Below are positions 51,799 through 61,435 of a DNA stretch of 64,000 bases, piece by piece (position 1 is the first letter of the stretch; the number at the start of each line of letters is the position of its first letter). Source of the DNA: Erysipelotrichaceae bacterium 66202529 (GTDB lineage: Bacteria > Bacillota_I > Bacilli_A > Erysipelotrichales > Erysipelotrichaceae); the NCBI GenBank assembly GCA_017161075.1, contig CP046174.1, positions 2,046,001-2,110,000 of the forward strand, in the 5' to 3' direction. The notes below the pieces were generated by a model. It ran no database searches, was not told where the DNA came from, and saw nothing but the letters and a program-made list of their open reading frames with translations. Made by a program: the position numbers and the translations under genes.

Positions 51799-53004
51799 TT
51801 ATGGGCGTTTAACGATAACAGCAGTACCCTGTCCACCACCGATGCACAGAGATGCAAGACCTGTTTTTGCGTCACGCTTGATCATTTCATGGATCAAGGT
51901 AACCAGAATACGGTTTCCGGAAGCACCAACCGGGTGACCCAGAGCGATTGCGCCACCGTTTACGTTTGTCTTTTCCAGGAAAGCCTCACGGTCAATGCCG
52001 TGTTCCTCAACCAGTTCGTGTACAACACCTAAAGACTGAGCAGCAAATGCTTCATTCAACTCAACCAATTCCACATCATCCAGCTTCATATCTGCATACT
52101 TCAAGGCATGACGGATTGCAGGCGTAGGGCCAAGACCCATCGTCAGTGGATCAACACCGCCCTGACCGATACCGACTACTTCACACAGCGGAGTCAGGTT
52201 GTATTTTTCTACAGCCTCTTCACTAGCCAGCAGAACGAAGGAAGCACCATCATTGATACCGGATGCGTTGGCAGCCGTTACACTTCCATCCTTAATGAAG
52301 GCTGGACGCAGCTTTGCCATTTTTTCAGGAGTGGATTTGCGGTTTGGATGCTCGTCTGTATCAAACACGATGGTTTCTTTTCTCAGCTTCACTTCTACCG
52401 GAACGATTTCATCCTTGAAACGTCCGGAATCAACAGCAGCGATTGCCTTCTGCTGGGAAGCATAACCGAATGCATCCTGCATTTCACGTGTAATGTTGTA
52501 TTTCTTGGCAATATTTTCAGCCGTAACACCCATATGGATACCGTTCATAGCATCTGTCAGGGCATCGTAGATCATGTGGTCTACACATTTGAAGTCTCCC
52601 ATTTTGTTTCCTGTACGCGTATTTGCAGGAATCAGATAAGGAGCACCGGACATGGATTCCACACCACCGGCAACAACGATATCATTGAAGCCTGTCTGAA
52701 TGGACATAACACCCTCCATAACGGTACGAAGTCCGGAACCGCATACCATGTTTACAGAATGTGCACATACGCTTTCAGGAATACCTGCAGCCAATGCAAC
52801 CTGACGTCCGATGTTCTGTCCCAGACCAGCACTCAGTACGTTTCCGCACAGCAGCTCGTCTACCTGATCAGGAGCAACCTTTCCATCTTCCAGCAGTGCC
52901 TTCACTACTGTAGCCCCTAAATCAACTGGTTTTACGGTAGTTAAAGAACCTAAGAAACTACCGATTGCACTACGTTTTGCGCTAACAACATAAGTTTTTC
53001 TCAT
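51799..53004 (-). CDS. thlA: Acetyl-CoA C-acetyltransferase (thiolase), copy 1
   Basis: 401 residues, full thiolase: nucleophile Cys88 in [20 protein letters not shown] with catalytic His, and the second Cys in [11 protein letters not shown]. Condenses two acetyl-CoA to acetoacetyl-CoA, first step of butyrate formation. Nearly the same length and layout as the next thiolase, so a tandem duplication. Own promoter with a Rex-like site. Confidence 0.95.
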   Translation of the reverse strand: MRKTYVVSAKRSAIGSFLGSLTTVKPVDLGATVVKALLEDGKVAPDQVDELLCGNVLSAGLGQNIGRQVALAAGIPESVCAHSVNMVCGSGLRTVMEGVMSIQTGFNDIVVAGGVESMSGAPYLIPANTRTGNKMGDFKCVDHMIYDALTDAMNGIHMGVTAENIAKKYNITREMQDAFGYASQQKAIAAVDSGRFKDEIVPVEVKLRKETIVFDTDEHPNRKSTPEKMAKLRPAFIKDGSVTAANASGINDGASFVLLASEEAVEKYNLTPLCEVVGIGQGGVDPLTMGLGPTPAIRHALKYADMKLDDVELVELNEAFAAQSLGVVHELVEEHGIDREAFLEKTNVNGGAIALGHPVGASGNRILVTLIHEMIKRDAKTGLASLCIGGGQGTAVIVKRP

Positions 53005-53067
53005 TTTTCTCTACCTGTCTTTCTTTCAAAATTCATATGTGTCTCTTACGACACTCAATACATCAAC

Positions 53068-53096
53068 ATAGTACCTAAAATCTAAGCATTTGTCAA
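53068..53096 (-). promoter_or_regulatory. Promoter of thiolase copy 1
   Basis: -35 TTGACA, 17-bp spacer, -10 TACTAT in minus-strand reading. Confidence 0.75.
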
Positions 53097-53100
53097 TAAC

Positions 53101-53118
53101 TTGTGAAAAAATTCATAA
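53101..53118 (-). promoter_or_regulatory. Rex-like operator upstream of thiolase copy 1
   Basis: TTGTGAA-AAAA-TTCATAA: one mismatch from the Bacillus-type Rex consensus TTGTGAA-N4-TTCACAA. It lies 4 bp upstream of the -35 box. Rex represses at low NADH/NAD+. Confidence 0.6.
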
Positions 53119-53314
53119 GTGAAATGTATTCCGTTTGTCAATAACCAGAATATCGGGAAAGGGAAACATTGTGAAAATCGCTATCTCAGATATTTCTTGA
53201 TTAGAGTACCGTCGGGTAAAAGCAATACTGCAATAAAGCGTATCTCTGCTTTTTTGCACGGTTTATCGGGAAACAGATATTTCAAATTCCCGTCATGTCT
53301 GAGAAAGCAGAGGA

Positions 53315-53338
53315 AAACAAGCCCTTTTGAGCTTGTTT
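53315..53338 (-). terminator. Terminator of thiolase copy 2
   Basis: AAACAAGC/GCTTGTTT stem, T4 following on the minus strand, directly after the stop. The gap 53119-53314 has no gene I can support. Confidence 0.65.
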
Positions 53339-53344
53339 CTTTGT

Positions 53345-54553
53345 TTATACGCGCTTAATGATGACAGCAGCACCCTGTCCGCCGCCAATGCACAGGGAAG
53401 CCAGACCGATGCTTACATCGCGCTTCTGCATTTCGTGAAGCAGGCTGACCAGAATACGGTTTCCGGATGCACCGACTGGATGTCCCAGGGCGATTGCTCC
53501 ACCGTTGACATTGGTTTTTTCCATAAAGGCGCTGCGATCCATGCCGGTAGCTTCCTTTAGCTCATGGATTACACCCAGAGCCTGTGCAGCGAATGCCTCG
53601 TTCAGTTCAACCAGCTCCATATCCTTAATTTTTAAATCCGCATATTTCAATGCATGCAGAATTGCCGGGGTAGGGCCAAGACCCATGACGCGTGGATCCA
53701 CACCACCCTGACCAATGCCGATTACCTCAGCCAGCGGTGTCAGATTGTATTTCTTGACAGCATCCTCACTGGCGATGATCGTGAAGCTGGCACCATCATT
53801 GATACCGGATGCATTTCCGGCTGTAACTGTGCCATCCTTTGTGAATGCCGGACGCAGCTTTGCCAGCTTTTCCGGAGTGGATGCGCGGTTTGGATGCTCA
53901 TCGGTATCAAATACCGTCACGCTGCCCTTGCGTCCCGGCACCTCAACCGGAATGATTTCATCCTGGAAACGGCCGGAGTCGATGGCAGCGATTGCCTTCT
54001 GCTGGGATGCGTAGGCAAAGGCATCCTGATCCTCACGGGAAATGGAATACTTTTTCGCAATATTATCTGCGGTAACACCCATGTGAATACCGTACATACC
54101 ATCTGTCAAACCATCATGCAGCATAGAATCCACCATTTTCATATCGCCCATTTTCACACCGTTGCGCACCTTGCTCGGTACCAGGTACGGTGCATTGGTC
54201 ATAGACTCCACACCGCCGGCTACAAAAATATCACCAAAGCCGCACTGGATGCGCATAGTTGCTTCCATAACTGCCTTTAACCCGGAGCCGCACAGCATAT
54301 TCAGGGACTGTGCGCACACCTCAACCGGAACGCCTGCCTTAATGCTGACCTGACGGCCGATGTTTTGACCAAGGCCTGCCGCGATTACGTTACCGACGAT
54401 CACCTCGTCAATATTTGCAGGATCAATGCCTGCTTCCTCAATGGTTTTGCTTAAAACTGCAGCGCCCAGATCTACCAGGGGCAGGTTGGTAAGCCCGCCC
54501 ATGAAGCTTCCGATAGCGCTTCGCTTTGCTGCTACGACATATGCTTTTCTCAT
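53345..54553 (-). CDS. thlB: Acetyl-CoA C-acetyltransferase (thiolase), copy 2
   Basis: 402 residues with Cys88 in [20 protein letters not shown] and [11 protein letters not shown]. Tandem paralogue of copy 1, sharing start (MRK[TA]YVV[SA]AKRSAIGSF) and motifs. Divergent from the bcd operon across a promoter region with three Rex operators, so likely co-regulated with butyrate formation. Symbol is by order only. Confidence 0.95.
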   Translation of the reverse strand: MRKAYVVAAKRSAIGSFMGGLTNLPLVDLGAAVLSKTIEEAGIDPANIDEVIVGNVIAAGLGQNIGRQVSIKAGVPVEVCAQSLNMLCGSGLKAVMEATMRIQCGFGDIFVAGGVESMTNAPYLVPSKVRNGVKMGDMKMVDSMLHDGLTDGMYGIHMGVTADNIAKKYSISREDQDAFAYASQQKAIAAIDSGRFQDEIIPVEVPGRKGSVTVFDTDEHPNRASTPEKLAKLRPAFTKDGTVTAGNASGINDGASFTIIASEDAVKKYNLTPLAEVIGIGQGGVDPRVMGLGPTPAILHALKYADLKIKDMELVELNEAFAAQALGVIHELKEATGMDRSAFMEKTNVNGGAIALGHPVGASGNRILVSLLHEMQKRDVSIGLASLCIGGGQGAAVIIKRV

Positions 54554-54619
54554 GTAATAACCTCCGCTTTCTTTGCTGGTCTTTCTTGGGGAAGGGGAAG
54601 AGAACCCTTTGACAAGGCT

Positions 54620-54648
54620 ATGGTAACGGAAGAAAAAACGTTTGTCAA
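54620..54648 (-). promoter_or_regulatory. Promoter of thiolase copy 2
   Basis: -35 TTGACA, 17-bp spacer, -10 TACCAT in minus-strand reading. Rex operator 1 begins 6 bp upstream of the -35. Confidence 0.75.
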
Positions 54649-54653
54649 GAAAC

Positions 54654-54671
54654 TTGTTAAAAAATTAACAA
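54654..54671. promoter_or_regulatory. Rex operator 1
   Basis: TTGTTAA-AAAA-TTAACAA, exact match to the clostridial Rex consensus. Beside the thiolase copy 2 promoter. Confidence 0.85.
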
Positions 54672-54708
54672 ATGCGAATGTAGAAATATATTCGGAACAA
54701 ATGTCAAC

Positions 54709-54726
54709 TTGTTAATTTTGTAACAA
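54709..54726. promoter_or_regulatory. Rex operator 2
   Basis: TTGTTAA-TTTT-GTAACAA, one mismatch, between the two divergent promoters. Confidence 0.75.
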
Positions 54727-54730
54727 AAAC

Positions 54731-54748
54731 TTGTTAAAACTTTAACAA
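54731..54748. promoter_or_regulatory. Rex operator 3
   Basis: TTGTTAA-AACT-TTAACAA, exact match, 5 bp upstream of the bcd -35 box. Sites 2 and 3 are 22 bp apart, about two helix turns. Confidence 0.85.
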
Positions 54749-54753
54749 ACATA

Positions 54754-54782
54754 TTGACGAGAATAAAAAAGAGGTCTAAAAT
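54754..54782 (+). promoter_or_regulatory. Promoter of the bcd-etfBA-hbd operon
   Basis: -35 TTGACG, 17-bp spacer, -10 TAAAAT; leaves a leader of about 107 nt before bcd. Confidence 0.8.
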
Positions 54783-54895
54783 GTAGATGGATTATGTATT
54801 CTCGACAACACGAAGAATACGCTGCTTATACTATATTTATATAGGCGCATGCAAGCAATCCTAAGTTCAAGTAAATCAAGGAGAGGAGATCACTT

Positions 54896-56035
54896 ATGGA
54901 CTTCATGTTAACAGAACAACAACAGATGATGAAGAAACTTTTCGCTGAGTTTGCTGAAAAAGAAGTAAAACCTCTTGCAGCAGAAGTAGACGAAGAGGAA
55001 CGTTTCCCTAGAGAAAACGTCGAAAAAATGAAAGCCTGCAAAATGATGGGGATTCCGTTCAGCAGAGAATACGGTGGAGCAGGGGCTGACTACCTGAGCT
55101 ATATTCTGGCAGTGGAAGAGCTGAGCAAGAAATGCGGTACAACAGGTGTTGTATTATCTGCCCACACATCTCTTGGTACATGGCCAATCGAGCACTTCGG
55201 TACAGAAGAACAGAAAAACAAATATTTGCCTGACTTATGTACAGGTAAGAAGCTGGCTGCTTTCGGCTTAACAGAGCCAAATGCTGGTACAGATGCTGCC
55301 GGACAGCAGACCACTGCAGTCAAAGACGGAGACGGCTACATCCTGAATGGTACGAAGATTTTTATCACCAATGCTGGTGAAGCTGATGTATATGTAATCT
55401 TCGCAATGACAGACAAGACAAAGGGAACACATGGTATCTCTGCATTTATCGTAGAGAAGGGAATGCCAGGGTTCACCGTTGGTCAGCATGAGAAGAAGCT
55501 GGGTATCCGCGGTAGTGCTACCAGTGAGCTGATTTTCAACAATGTACGCTTAGGCAAGGAGCACCTGCTTGGTCAGGAAGGAAAAGGCTTCAAGATTGCC
55601 ATGATGACACTGGATGGCGGACGTATCGGTATCGCTGCACAGGCACTTGGTATTGCACAGGGTGCAATCGATGAAACTGTTCCTTATGTAAAGGCTCGTA
55701 AGCAGTTTGGACGTTCTATTGCAAAATTCCAGAACACACAGTTCCAGCTGGCTGATATGCAGGTAAAAACAGATGCAGCTAGATGGCTGGTATACGATGC
55801 AGCAATGAAGAAAGAAAAGGGTCTTCCTTACTCTGTGGAAGCTGCGAAGGCAAAGCTGTTTGCAGCAGAGGTCGCTATGGAGGTTACAACCAAGGCGATT
55901 CAGCTGATGGGTGGATACGGTTATACTCGTGACTATCCAGTTGAAAGAATGTTCCGTGATGCGAAGATCACTGAAATCTATGAGGGTACTTCCGAAGTAC
56001 AGCGTATGGTTATCAGTGGCGCAATGCTGAAGTAA
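54896..56035 (+). CDS. bcd: Butyryl-CoA dehydrogenase
   Basis: 379 residues, AGGAGAGGAG upstream. Acyl-CoA dehydrogenase with catalytic Glu (about 363) in IYEGTSEVQRM, FAD/substrate blocks FGLTEPNAGTDA and TKIFITNAGEADVY. With EtfAB it reduces crotonyl-CoA to butyryl-CoA, and in anaerobes this often bifurcates electrons to ferredoxin. First gene of its operon. Confidence 0.95.
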   Translation: MDFMLTEQQQMMKKLFAEFAEKEVKPLAAEVDEEERFPRENVEKMKACKMMGIPFSREYGGAGADYLSYILAVEELSKKCGTTGVVLSAHTSLGTWPIEHFGTEEQKNKYLPDLCTGKKLAAFGLTEPNAGTDAAGQQTTAVKDGDGYILNGTKIFITNAGEADVYVIFAMTDKTKGTHGISAFIVEKGMPGFTVGQHEKKLGIRGSATSELIFNNVRLGKEHLLGQEGKGFKIAMMTLDGGRIGIAAQALGIAQGAIDETVPYVKARKQFGRSIAKFQNTQFQLADMQVKTDAARWLVYDAAMKKEKGLPYSVEAAKAKLFAAEVAMEVTTKAIQLMGGYGYTRDYPVERMFRDAKITEIYEGTSEVQRMVISGAMLK

Positions 56036-56065
56036 TACAGAGAGAAAAGAAAGGATACGAAGATT

Positions 56066-56854
56066 ATGAAAATTATCGTTCTTGTAAAACAGGTACCGGA
56101 TTCTACTGAAATCCGTGTTGACAAAGTTACTGGTACATTGATTCGTGCCGGAGTTCCTAGTATCATCAATCCAGATGATCTGGCTGGTGTGGAAGCTGCG
56201 CTGCAGCTGAAAGAAAAATACGGGGCAACTGTTACTATCATTTCTATGGGGCCTCCTCAGGCTACGGGAATGCTGAAAGAATTATACGCTCGTGGAGTTG
56301 ACGAATGTATCCTGATCACGGACCGCAAATTTGCAGGTGCAGATACATGCGCAACCTCCAGTACACTGGCTGCTGCATTGAACAAGACAGGCTATGACCT
56401 GATCATTGCAGGACGTCAGGCAATTGATGGGGATACTGCACAGGTTGGTCCGCAGACTGCTGAACGTCTGGGAATTCCGCAGGTTACCTATGTAGACGAC
56501 ATTATTGAACTTAGTGATACTGCTGTTACTGTTAGAAAATCACTGGAAGACAGTGAAGAAATCATCGAGGCAAAGCTGCCTTGCGTTCTGACTACCTTAA
56601 GTGGAATGAACGAGCCACGTTACATGAACTGTAACGATATCGTTGACTCCTTCTCAAAAGAAGTGAAAGTTATGACATTTGATGATCTGGGAATCGATGA
56701 GAGCATCGTTGGTCTTGCAGGTTCTCCGACAAAGGTTCACGCTACATTCACCAAAGAAGTATCTGCTGAAACAGAAACATTCGATCTGCCGGCTGCAGAA
56801 GCTGCCAAACTGATTGCAAAGACACTGAAAGACAAGCAGATCATTACGAAATAG
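56066..56854 (+). CDS. etfB: Electron transfer flavoprotein, beta subunit
   Basis: 262 residues. KIIVLVKQVPDSTEIRVD opening and AGRQAIDGDTAQVGPQTAERLG are EtfB signatures. Pairs with EtfA to carry electrons between NADH, Bcd and possibly ferredoxin. 30 nt after bcd. Confidence 0.96.
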   Translation: MKIIVLVKQVPDSTEIRVDKVTGTLIRAGVPSIINPDDLAGVEAALQLKEKYGATVTIISMGPPQATGMLKELYARGVDECILITDRKFAGADTCATSSTLAAALNKTGYDLIIAGRQAIDGDTAQVGPQTAERLGIPQVTYVDDIIELSDTAVTVRKSLEDSEEIIEAKLPCVLTTLSGMNEPRYMNCNDIVDSFSKEVKVMTFDDLGIDESIVGLAGSPTKVHATFTKEVSAETETFDLPAAEAAKLIAKTLKDKQIITK

Positions 56855-56868
56855 GAGGAGAAGGAACA

Positions 56869-57897
56869 ATGGCTAAATTTGAAGGATATAAAGACATTTA
56901 CGTATTCGTAGAACAAAAAAACGGCGAAGTTGCCAACGTTGGATACGAGCTGATTTCCGAAGCTAGAAAACTGGTTGCATCCATTCCTCAGATGAACTTC
57001 CAGGTTGTCGGCGTACTGCTTGGACACAACATCAAAGATAAGGCAAACGATGTGATCGCTCACGGTGCTGATAAGGTAATCGTTGTGGACGATGCGCTGC
57101 TGGAAGGATATTCCACTCAGTTCTATGCGGATGCCCTGACACAGGTTATCAACAACTTCAAGCCGGACAGCTTCCTGACAGGAGCTACTGTGCTTGGTCG
57201 TGACCTTGCACCACGTGTTGCTGCACGTCTGAATGCAGGTCTGACTGCAGATGCTACTAAGATTGAAATCGATCAGGAAAAAGCAAAGGACGGAGAAGCA
57301 CTGCTGCTGGTTACTCGTCCTACCTTCGGTGGAAACCTGTTTGGTACGATCGTATGCCCGGATACTCGTCCACAGATGGCTACAATTCGTCCAAATGTAT
57401 TCTCCATGGATGCTGTTGATGCTTCCAGAACAGGAGAAGTTATCGAATTTGCTCCGGCATGGACAGATACTGATCCAAAGGTAATCGTTAAGGAAGTCAT
57501 CGCTAAGGTTGTGGAAGGTGTTGACATCACAAAGGCTGAAATCCTGGTAGGTGCAGGCCGTGGTGCTGAGGACTGCCTGGATATGGTGCAGGCTGTTGCT
57601 GAAGAGCTGGGCGGCGAAATGTGCGCATCCCGTGCAGTAATTGATGATGGATTTGCTGACAAGGCAATTCAGGTAGGACAGACTGGTAAAACTGTACGTC
57701 CGAGTCTGTACATCGCATGCGGTATTTCCGGTGCCTGCCAGCATGTTGCCGGTATGGAAAAATCCGATATGATCATCGCGATCAACCGCGATCCGCAGGC
57801 TGAAATCTTCAGCATTGCAAATATGGGCTTCATCGGTGATGTAAAGGAAGTTCTTCCTCTGCTGAAGGATGAAATCATCGCTGCAAAAAAAGGATAA
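56869..57897 (+). CDS. etfA: Electron transfer flavoprotein, alpha subunit
   Basis: 342 residues after GGAGGAGAAGGAACA. The C-terminal FAD domain has VGAGRGAEDCLDMV, GQTGKTVRPSLYIACGISGA and the AINRDPQAEIF block. Partner of EtfB. A perfect CAAGAGGG/CCCTCTTG hairpin follows at 57911-57937. Confidence 0.96.
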   Translation: MAKFEGYKDIYVFVEQKNGEVANVGYELISEARKLVASIPQMNFQVVGVLLGHNIKDKANDVIAHGADKVIVVDDALLEGYSTQFYADALTQVINNFKPDSFLTGATVLGRDLAPRVAARLNAGLTADATKIEIDQEKAKDGEALLLVTRPTFGGNLFGTIVCPDTRPQMATIRPNVFSMDAVDASRTGEVIEFAPAWTDTDPKVIVKEVIAKVVEGVDITKAEILVGAGRGAEDCLDMVQAVAEELGGEMCASRAVIDDGFADKAIQVGQTGKTVRPSLYIACGISGACQHVAGMEKSDMIIAINRDPQAEIFSIANMGFIGDVKEVLPLLKDEIIAAKKG

Positions 57898-57910
57898 TAA
57901 CATGAATATA

Positions 57911-57937
57911 CAAGAGGGTGGGAAACTGCCCCTCTTG
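57911..57937 (+). other. Intra-operon hairpin between etfA and hbd
   Basis: CAAGAGGG-N11-CCCTCTTG without a U-run; it may set mRNA processing or stability and not termination. Confidence 0.5.
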
Positions 57938-57971
57938 GTATATAAAAAGAAAAAGTAAAGGAGATAAATCT

Positions 57972-58811
57972 ATGAAAAAAGTTGGTGTAATTGGTGCCGG
58001 AACAATGGGCCAGGGTATTGCAAATGCATTTGCTTCCAATGGTTATGATGTAACCGTATGTGACATTAAAATTGAATGGGCACAGGGCGGAATTGACAAA
58101 ATCGCAAAAAAACTGGACAAGCTGGTTTCCAGAGAAAAAATGACTGCTGACAAGGCTGCTGAAGTAAAGGGTAACCTGAAGGCTGGAGAATACAAGGATT
58201 TAGCTGACTGCGATTTGATCGTAGAGGCTGTTCTTGAAAAAATGGAAGTTAAAAAAGAGCTGTTTACAACATTGGATGAAATCTGTAAGGATTCCTGTAT
58301 CTTTGGATCTAACACATCTTCTTTATCCATTACAGAAATCGCTACCGGAATCAAACACAATGTGATCGGTATGCATTTCTTCAATCCGGCTGACCGTATG
58401 AAGCTGGTTGAGGTTATTTCCGGAATCAACACACCTGTTGAAACGAAGGAAGCAATTCTGGAAATCTCTAAATCCTTAGGAAAGACTCCGGTTGAGGTTG
58501 CAGAAGGTCCTGGATTTGTAGTAAACCGTATCTTGGTTCCTATGATCAACGAGGCTGCATTCATCCTGCAGGAAGGAATTGCTTCTGTTGAGGATATTGA
58601 CACAGCAATGAAGCTGGGTGCCAACCATCCGATGGGGCCTCTGGCATTGGGCGATCTGATCGGTCTGGATATCGTTGAGGCAATCATGGATGTTCTTTAC
58701 AATGAAACTAAGGACTCTAAATACCGTTGCTGTACACTGATCCGCAAAATGGTTCGCGGTGGTAAGCTGGGTCAGAAATCCGGTGTTGGCTTCTACGACT
58801 ACGCTAAATAA
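57972..58811 (+). CDS. hbd: 3-hydroxybutyryl-CoA dehydrogenase
   Basis: 279 residues from MKKVGVIGAGTMGQGIANAF (AAAGGAGATAAATCT). NAD-binding GAGTMGQG; catalytic His in GMHFFNPADRMKLVE; SNTSSLSIT typical of the family. Reduces acetoacetyl-CoA to 3-hydroxybutyryl-CoA, consuming NADH, in line with Rex control. Confidence 0.96.
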   Translation: MKKVGVIGAGTMGQGIANAFASNGYDVTVCDIKIEWAQGGIDKIAKKLDKLVSREKMTADKAAEVKGNLKAGEYKDLADCDLIVEAVLEKMEVKKELFTTLDEICKDSCIFGSNTSSLSITEIATGIKHNVIGMHFFNPADRMKLVEVISGINTPVETKEAILEISKSLGKTPVEVAEGPGFVVNRILVPMINEAAFILQEGIASVEDIDTAMKLGANHPMGPLALGDLIGLDIVEAIMDVLYNETKDSKYRCCTLIRKMVRGGKLGQKSGVGFYDYAK

Positions 58812-58834
58812 TTCACGCATAGAAAATATGACGA

Positions 58835-58885
58835 GTGAATCTGTAATTTCACATGAAACCCATTGAAATTGTGGATTCACTTTTT
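58835..58885 (+). terminator. Terminator between hbd and crt
   Basis: GTGAATC/GATTCAC outer stem and AATTTC/GAAATT inner stem, followed by T5. The crt gene starts 25 nt later, so it needs read-through or an unseen promoter. Confidence 0.75.
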
Positions 58886-58910
58886 AAAAACGGAAAGGAA
58901 GATGAATACA

Positions 58911-59690
58911 ATGGAAACTATTTTAGTAAACTATGAAGGACATGTAGCAACGATTACAATCAACCGTCCAAAAGCACTAAATGCATTAAGCACACAGGTG
59001 TTAACAGAGCTGAACCAGGCACTGGATGAGGTTGCAGCGAACAAGGATGTCTATGCACTGGTAATTACTGGAGCTGGAGAAAAATCCTTTGTTGCAGGTG
59101 CAGATATTGCAGAAATGAAGGATAAGAGCGTGGAAGAGGCTGCTACCTATGGAAAATTCGGTAATGAAGTATTCCGTAAAATTGAGACCTTCCGCTGTCC
59201 GGTTATCGCTGCAGTAAACGGCTTTGCATTAGGTGGAGGCTGCGAGCTGGCAATGAGCTGCGATATTCGTGTGGCAAGTGAAAATGCTGTTTTCGGACAG
59301 CCAGAGGTAGGCTTGGGAATTACGCCAGGCTTTGGTGGAACCCAGCGTCTGGCTCGTCTTGTAGGTACAGGCATTGCGAAGGAAATGATCTATACAGCAA
59401 GAAATATCAAGGCAGACCGCGCTTATGCAATCGGCTTGGTAAACAGTGTTGTTCCTGCAGATGAGCTGATGGCAGCAGTTATGAAAATGGCAAACGGTAT
59501 TGCGAAAAATGCACCGCTTGCAGTAGCATATTCGAAAAAAGCTATCAACAACGGACTGCAGACAGATATCGACGGCGGTATTGCAATCGAGGTGGAAGAA
59601 TTCTCCAACTGCTTCGCTACGGAGGATCAGACCTATGGTATGACATGCTTCCTGGAAAAAACAAAGGATAAAAAATTCTCTAACAAATAA
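58911..59690 (+). CDS. crt: Enoyl-CoA hydratase / crotonase
   Basis: 259 residues from [27 protein letters not shown] fits this ATG better than the one three codons upstream. Oxyanion-hole blocks [10 protein letters not shown] and [13 protein letters not shown], catalytic Glu region [13 protein letters not shown]. Dehydrates 3-hydroxybutyryl-CoA to crotonyl-CoA. Lies last in the core pathway order, not first as in the classic clostridial crt-bcd-etf-hbd operon. Confidence 0.95.
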   Translation: METILVNYEGHVATITINRPKALNALSTQVLTELNQALDEVAANKDVYALVITGAGEKSFVAGADIAEMKDKSVEEAATYGKFGNEVFRKIETFRCPVIAAVNGFALGGGCELAMSCDIRVASENAVFGQPEVGLGITPGFGGTQRLARLVGTGIAKEMIYTARNIKADRAYAIGLVNSVVPADELMAAVMKMANGIAKNAPLAVAYSKKAINNGLQTDIDGGIAIEVEEFSNCFATEDQTYGMTCFLEKTKDKKFSNK

Positions 59691-59719
59691 GCAAGATGGA
59701 TTCTTGGGCTTATTATTTC

Positions 59720-59733
59720 CGTAAACGCTTTCA
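59720..59733 (+). promoter_or_regulatory. cre-like site (CcpA) before the CoA-transferase gene
   Basis: CGTAAACGCTTTCA, one mismatch from the consensus TGWAARCGYTWWCA read in either direction. Catabolite control is inferred. Confidence 0.55.
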
Positions 59734-59780
59734 CTTATGGTACACTGAAAGCAGGAAATAATACAAAGGAGGTAATCGAT

Positions 59781-61328
59781 TTGAGTAAAGTAATAAGTAT
59801 TGAACAGGCAGTATCCATGATTCCGGATGGTGCTGCAATAGGAATTGGCGGTTTTATCGGATCCGGTCATCCGCAGGAATTTTCTGTAGGTATCGAGGAA
59901 TCCTTTCTCAAGAGCGGACATCCAAAGGATCTGACCATCATGTTTTCTGCGGGGATCGGAGATGGAACTGACCGTCTCGGTCTGAATAAGCTGGGACATG
60001 AGGGGCTGCTGAAGCGTATTATCGGCGGTCACTGGGGTCTGATTCCAAAGCTGCAAAAGCTGGTATTTGAAAACAAGGTAGAGGGCTACAATCTTCCTCT
60101 CGGTACCATTTCCCTGATGTTCCGTGATATTGCAGGACATCGGCCAGGAACGATTACAAAGGTTGGTCTGAAAACCTTTGTCGATCCGCGTATTGAGGGT
60201 GCTAAGATGAATGAGCGCTCCAAGGAAGATTTGGTAGAGCTGATGCACATCGATGGCGAGGAGTGGCTGCGCTATAAATCCTTCCCGCTAAACGTGGCGC
60301 TGATTCGTGCTACGTATTGCGATGAGGATGGTAACGCAACAATGGAGAAGGAAGCCGCTACACTGGATTCTCTCTCCATTGCCCAGGCTGCGAAAAATTC
60401 CGGCGGTATCGTATTGCTGCAGGTGGAAAAGGTGGTACAGAACGGTACCCTGGATCCAAGAAAAGTAAAAATACCTGGTATCTATGTTGATGGCATTGTT
60501 GTCGCACGTCCGGAAAATCACTGGCAGACATATGCGAATCCGTATGATCCTGCATTGAGCGGGGAAGTAAAGGTTCCGGTTAATTCCATTGCTCCAATGA
60601 AGCTGAATGAGCGCAAGGTGATCTGCCGTCGTGCTGCGATGGAGCTTGATCCTGCTGCAATTATCAATCTTGGTATCGGTATGCCGGAGGGAATTGCTAA
60701 CGTGGCAAACGAAGAAGGCTTGCCAGGATTAAAGCTGACAGTGGAAGCCGGCGGTATCGGCGGTGTTCCGAATGCAGGGACTGCGTTTGGTACCTGTACA
60801 AATCCGGATGCAATTATCGACCAGCCATATCAGTTTGACTTCTATGACGGCGGCGGATTGGATCAGGCGTTCCTCGGACTTGCCGAATGCGACTGCTCCG
60901 GTAATATCAATGTCAGCCGTTTCGGGCCAAAGATTGCCGGCTGCGGAGGCTTTATCAATATTACACAGACCTCACCGGTCGTTGTGTACTGCGGAACCTT
61001 TACCGCAGGTGGTCTGAAGGTGGAAGTCAGGGATGGAAAGCTGCATATTTTACAGGAAGGAAGAATTAAAAAGTTCAAGAAGGAAGTTGAACAGATCACC
61101 TTCTCTGCAGAATTTGCAACGGAAACCGGACAAAAGGTTCTGTATGTAACAGAGCGTGCAGTGTTCGAGCTGCTGGACGGTAAACTGACACTGACAGAAA
61201 TCGCTCCGGGTGTTGATTTGGAACAGGATGTACTGGGGCAGATGGAATTTAAGCCTGCTGTCGCAGAGCATCTGAAAACAATGGATGAACGTCTGTTCCG
61301 TGATGAGCTGATGGGATTAAAAGCATAA
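59781..61328 (+). CDS. Acyl-CoA:acetate CoA-transferase (family I, Pct/YdiF type)
   Basis: 515 residues from a TTG start behind a perfect AAAGGAGGTAATCGAT. N-terminal GIGGFIGSGHP and C-terminal catalytic Glu322 in LTVEAGGIGGVP. Moves CoA between short acyl groups and acetate. In this setting the likely job is butyryl-CoA plus acetate to butyrate plus acetyl-CoA, the final step of the pathway; propionate or lactate CoA-transferase is possible. Confidence 0.9.
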   Translation: MSKVISIEQAVSMIPDGAAIGIGGFIGSGHPQEFSVGIEESFLKSGHPKDLTIMFSAGIGDGTDRLGLNKLGHEGLLKRIIGGHWGLIPKLQKLVFENKVEGYNLPLGTISLMFRDIAGHRPGTITKVGLKTFVDPRIEGAKMNERSKEDLVELMHIDGEEWLRYKSFPLNVALIRATYCDEDGNATMEKEAATLDSLSIAQAAKNSGGIVLLQVEKVVQNGTLDPRKVKIPGIYVDGIVVARPENHWQTYANPYDPALSGEVKVPVNSIAPMKLNERKVICRRAAMELDPAAIINLGIGMPEGIANVANEEGLPGLKLTVEAGGIGGVPNAGTAFGTCTNPDAIIDQPYQFDFYDGGGLDQAFLGLAECDCSGNINVSRFGPKIAGCGGFINITQTSPVVVYCGTFTAGGLKVEVRDGKLHILQEGRIKKFKKEVEQITFSAEFATETGQKVLYVTERAVFELLDGKLTLTEIAPGVDLEQDVLGQMEFKPAVAEHLKTMDERLFRDELMGLKA

Positions 61329-61346
61329 TTGTATAGCATATAGAAG

Positions 61347-61373
61347 AAATGGGATGGAAGCATCCCATTTTTC
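61347..61373 (+). terminator. Terminator of the CoA-transferase gene
   Basis: AATGGGATG-N4-CATCCCATT with T5, 18 nt after the stop. Confidence 0.85.
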
Positions 61374-61401
61374 CATTTTTGCGCACATAATTCCAAAACG
61401 C

Positions 61402-61429
61402 TTTACATTTCTAGTGGTATTTATATAAT
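61402..61429 (+). promoter_or_regulatory. Promoter of the free-standing ncRNA
   Basis: -35 TTTACA, 16-bp spacer, -10 TATAAT (61424-61429); start expected near 61436. Confidence 0.7.
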
Positions 61430-61435
61430 AAAGGT

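Noticed and set aside
56737..57903. A 388-codon minus-strand open frame across etfA
   Set aside because: Antisense shadow of a well-supported gene; Cys/Ser/His-rich nonsense composition and no start signal.
59229..60248. A 339-codon minus-strand open frame across crt and the CoA-transferase start
   Set aside because: Runs over two certain genes and an intergenic region, with shadow-like composition.
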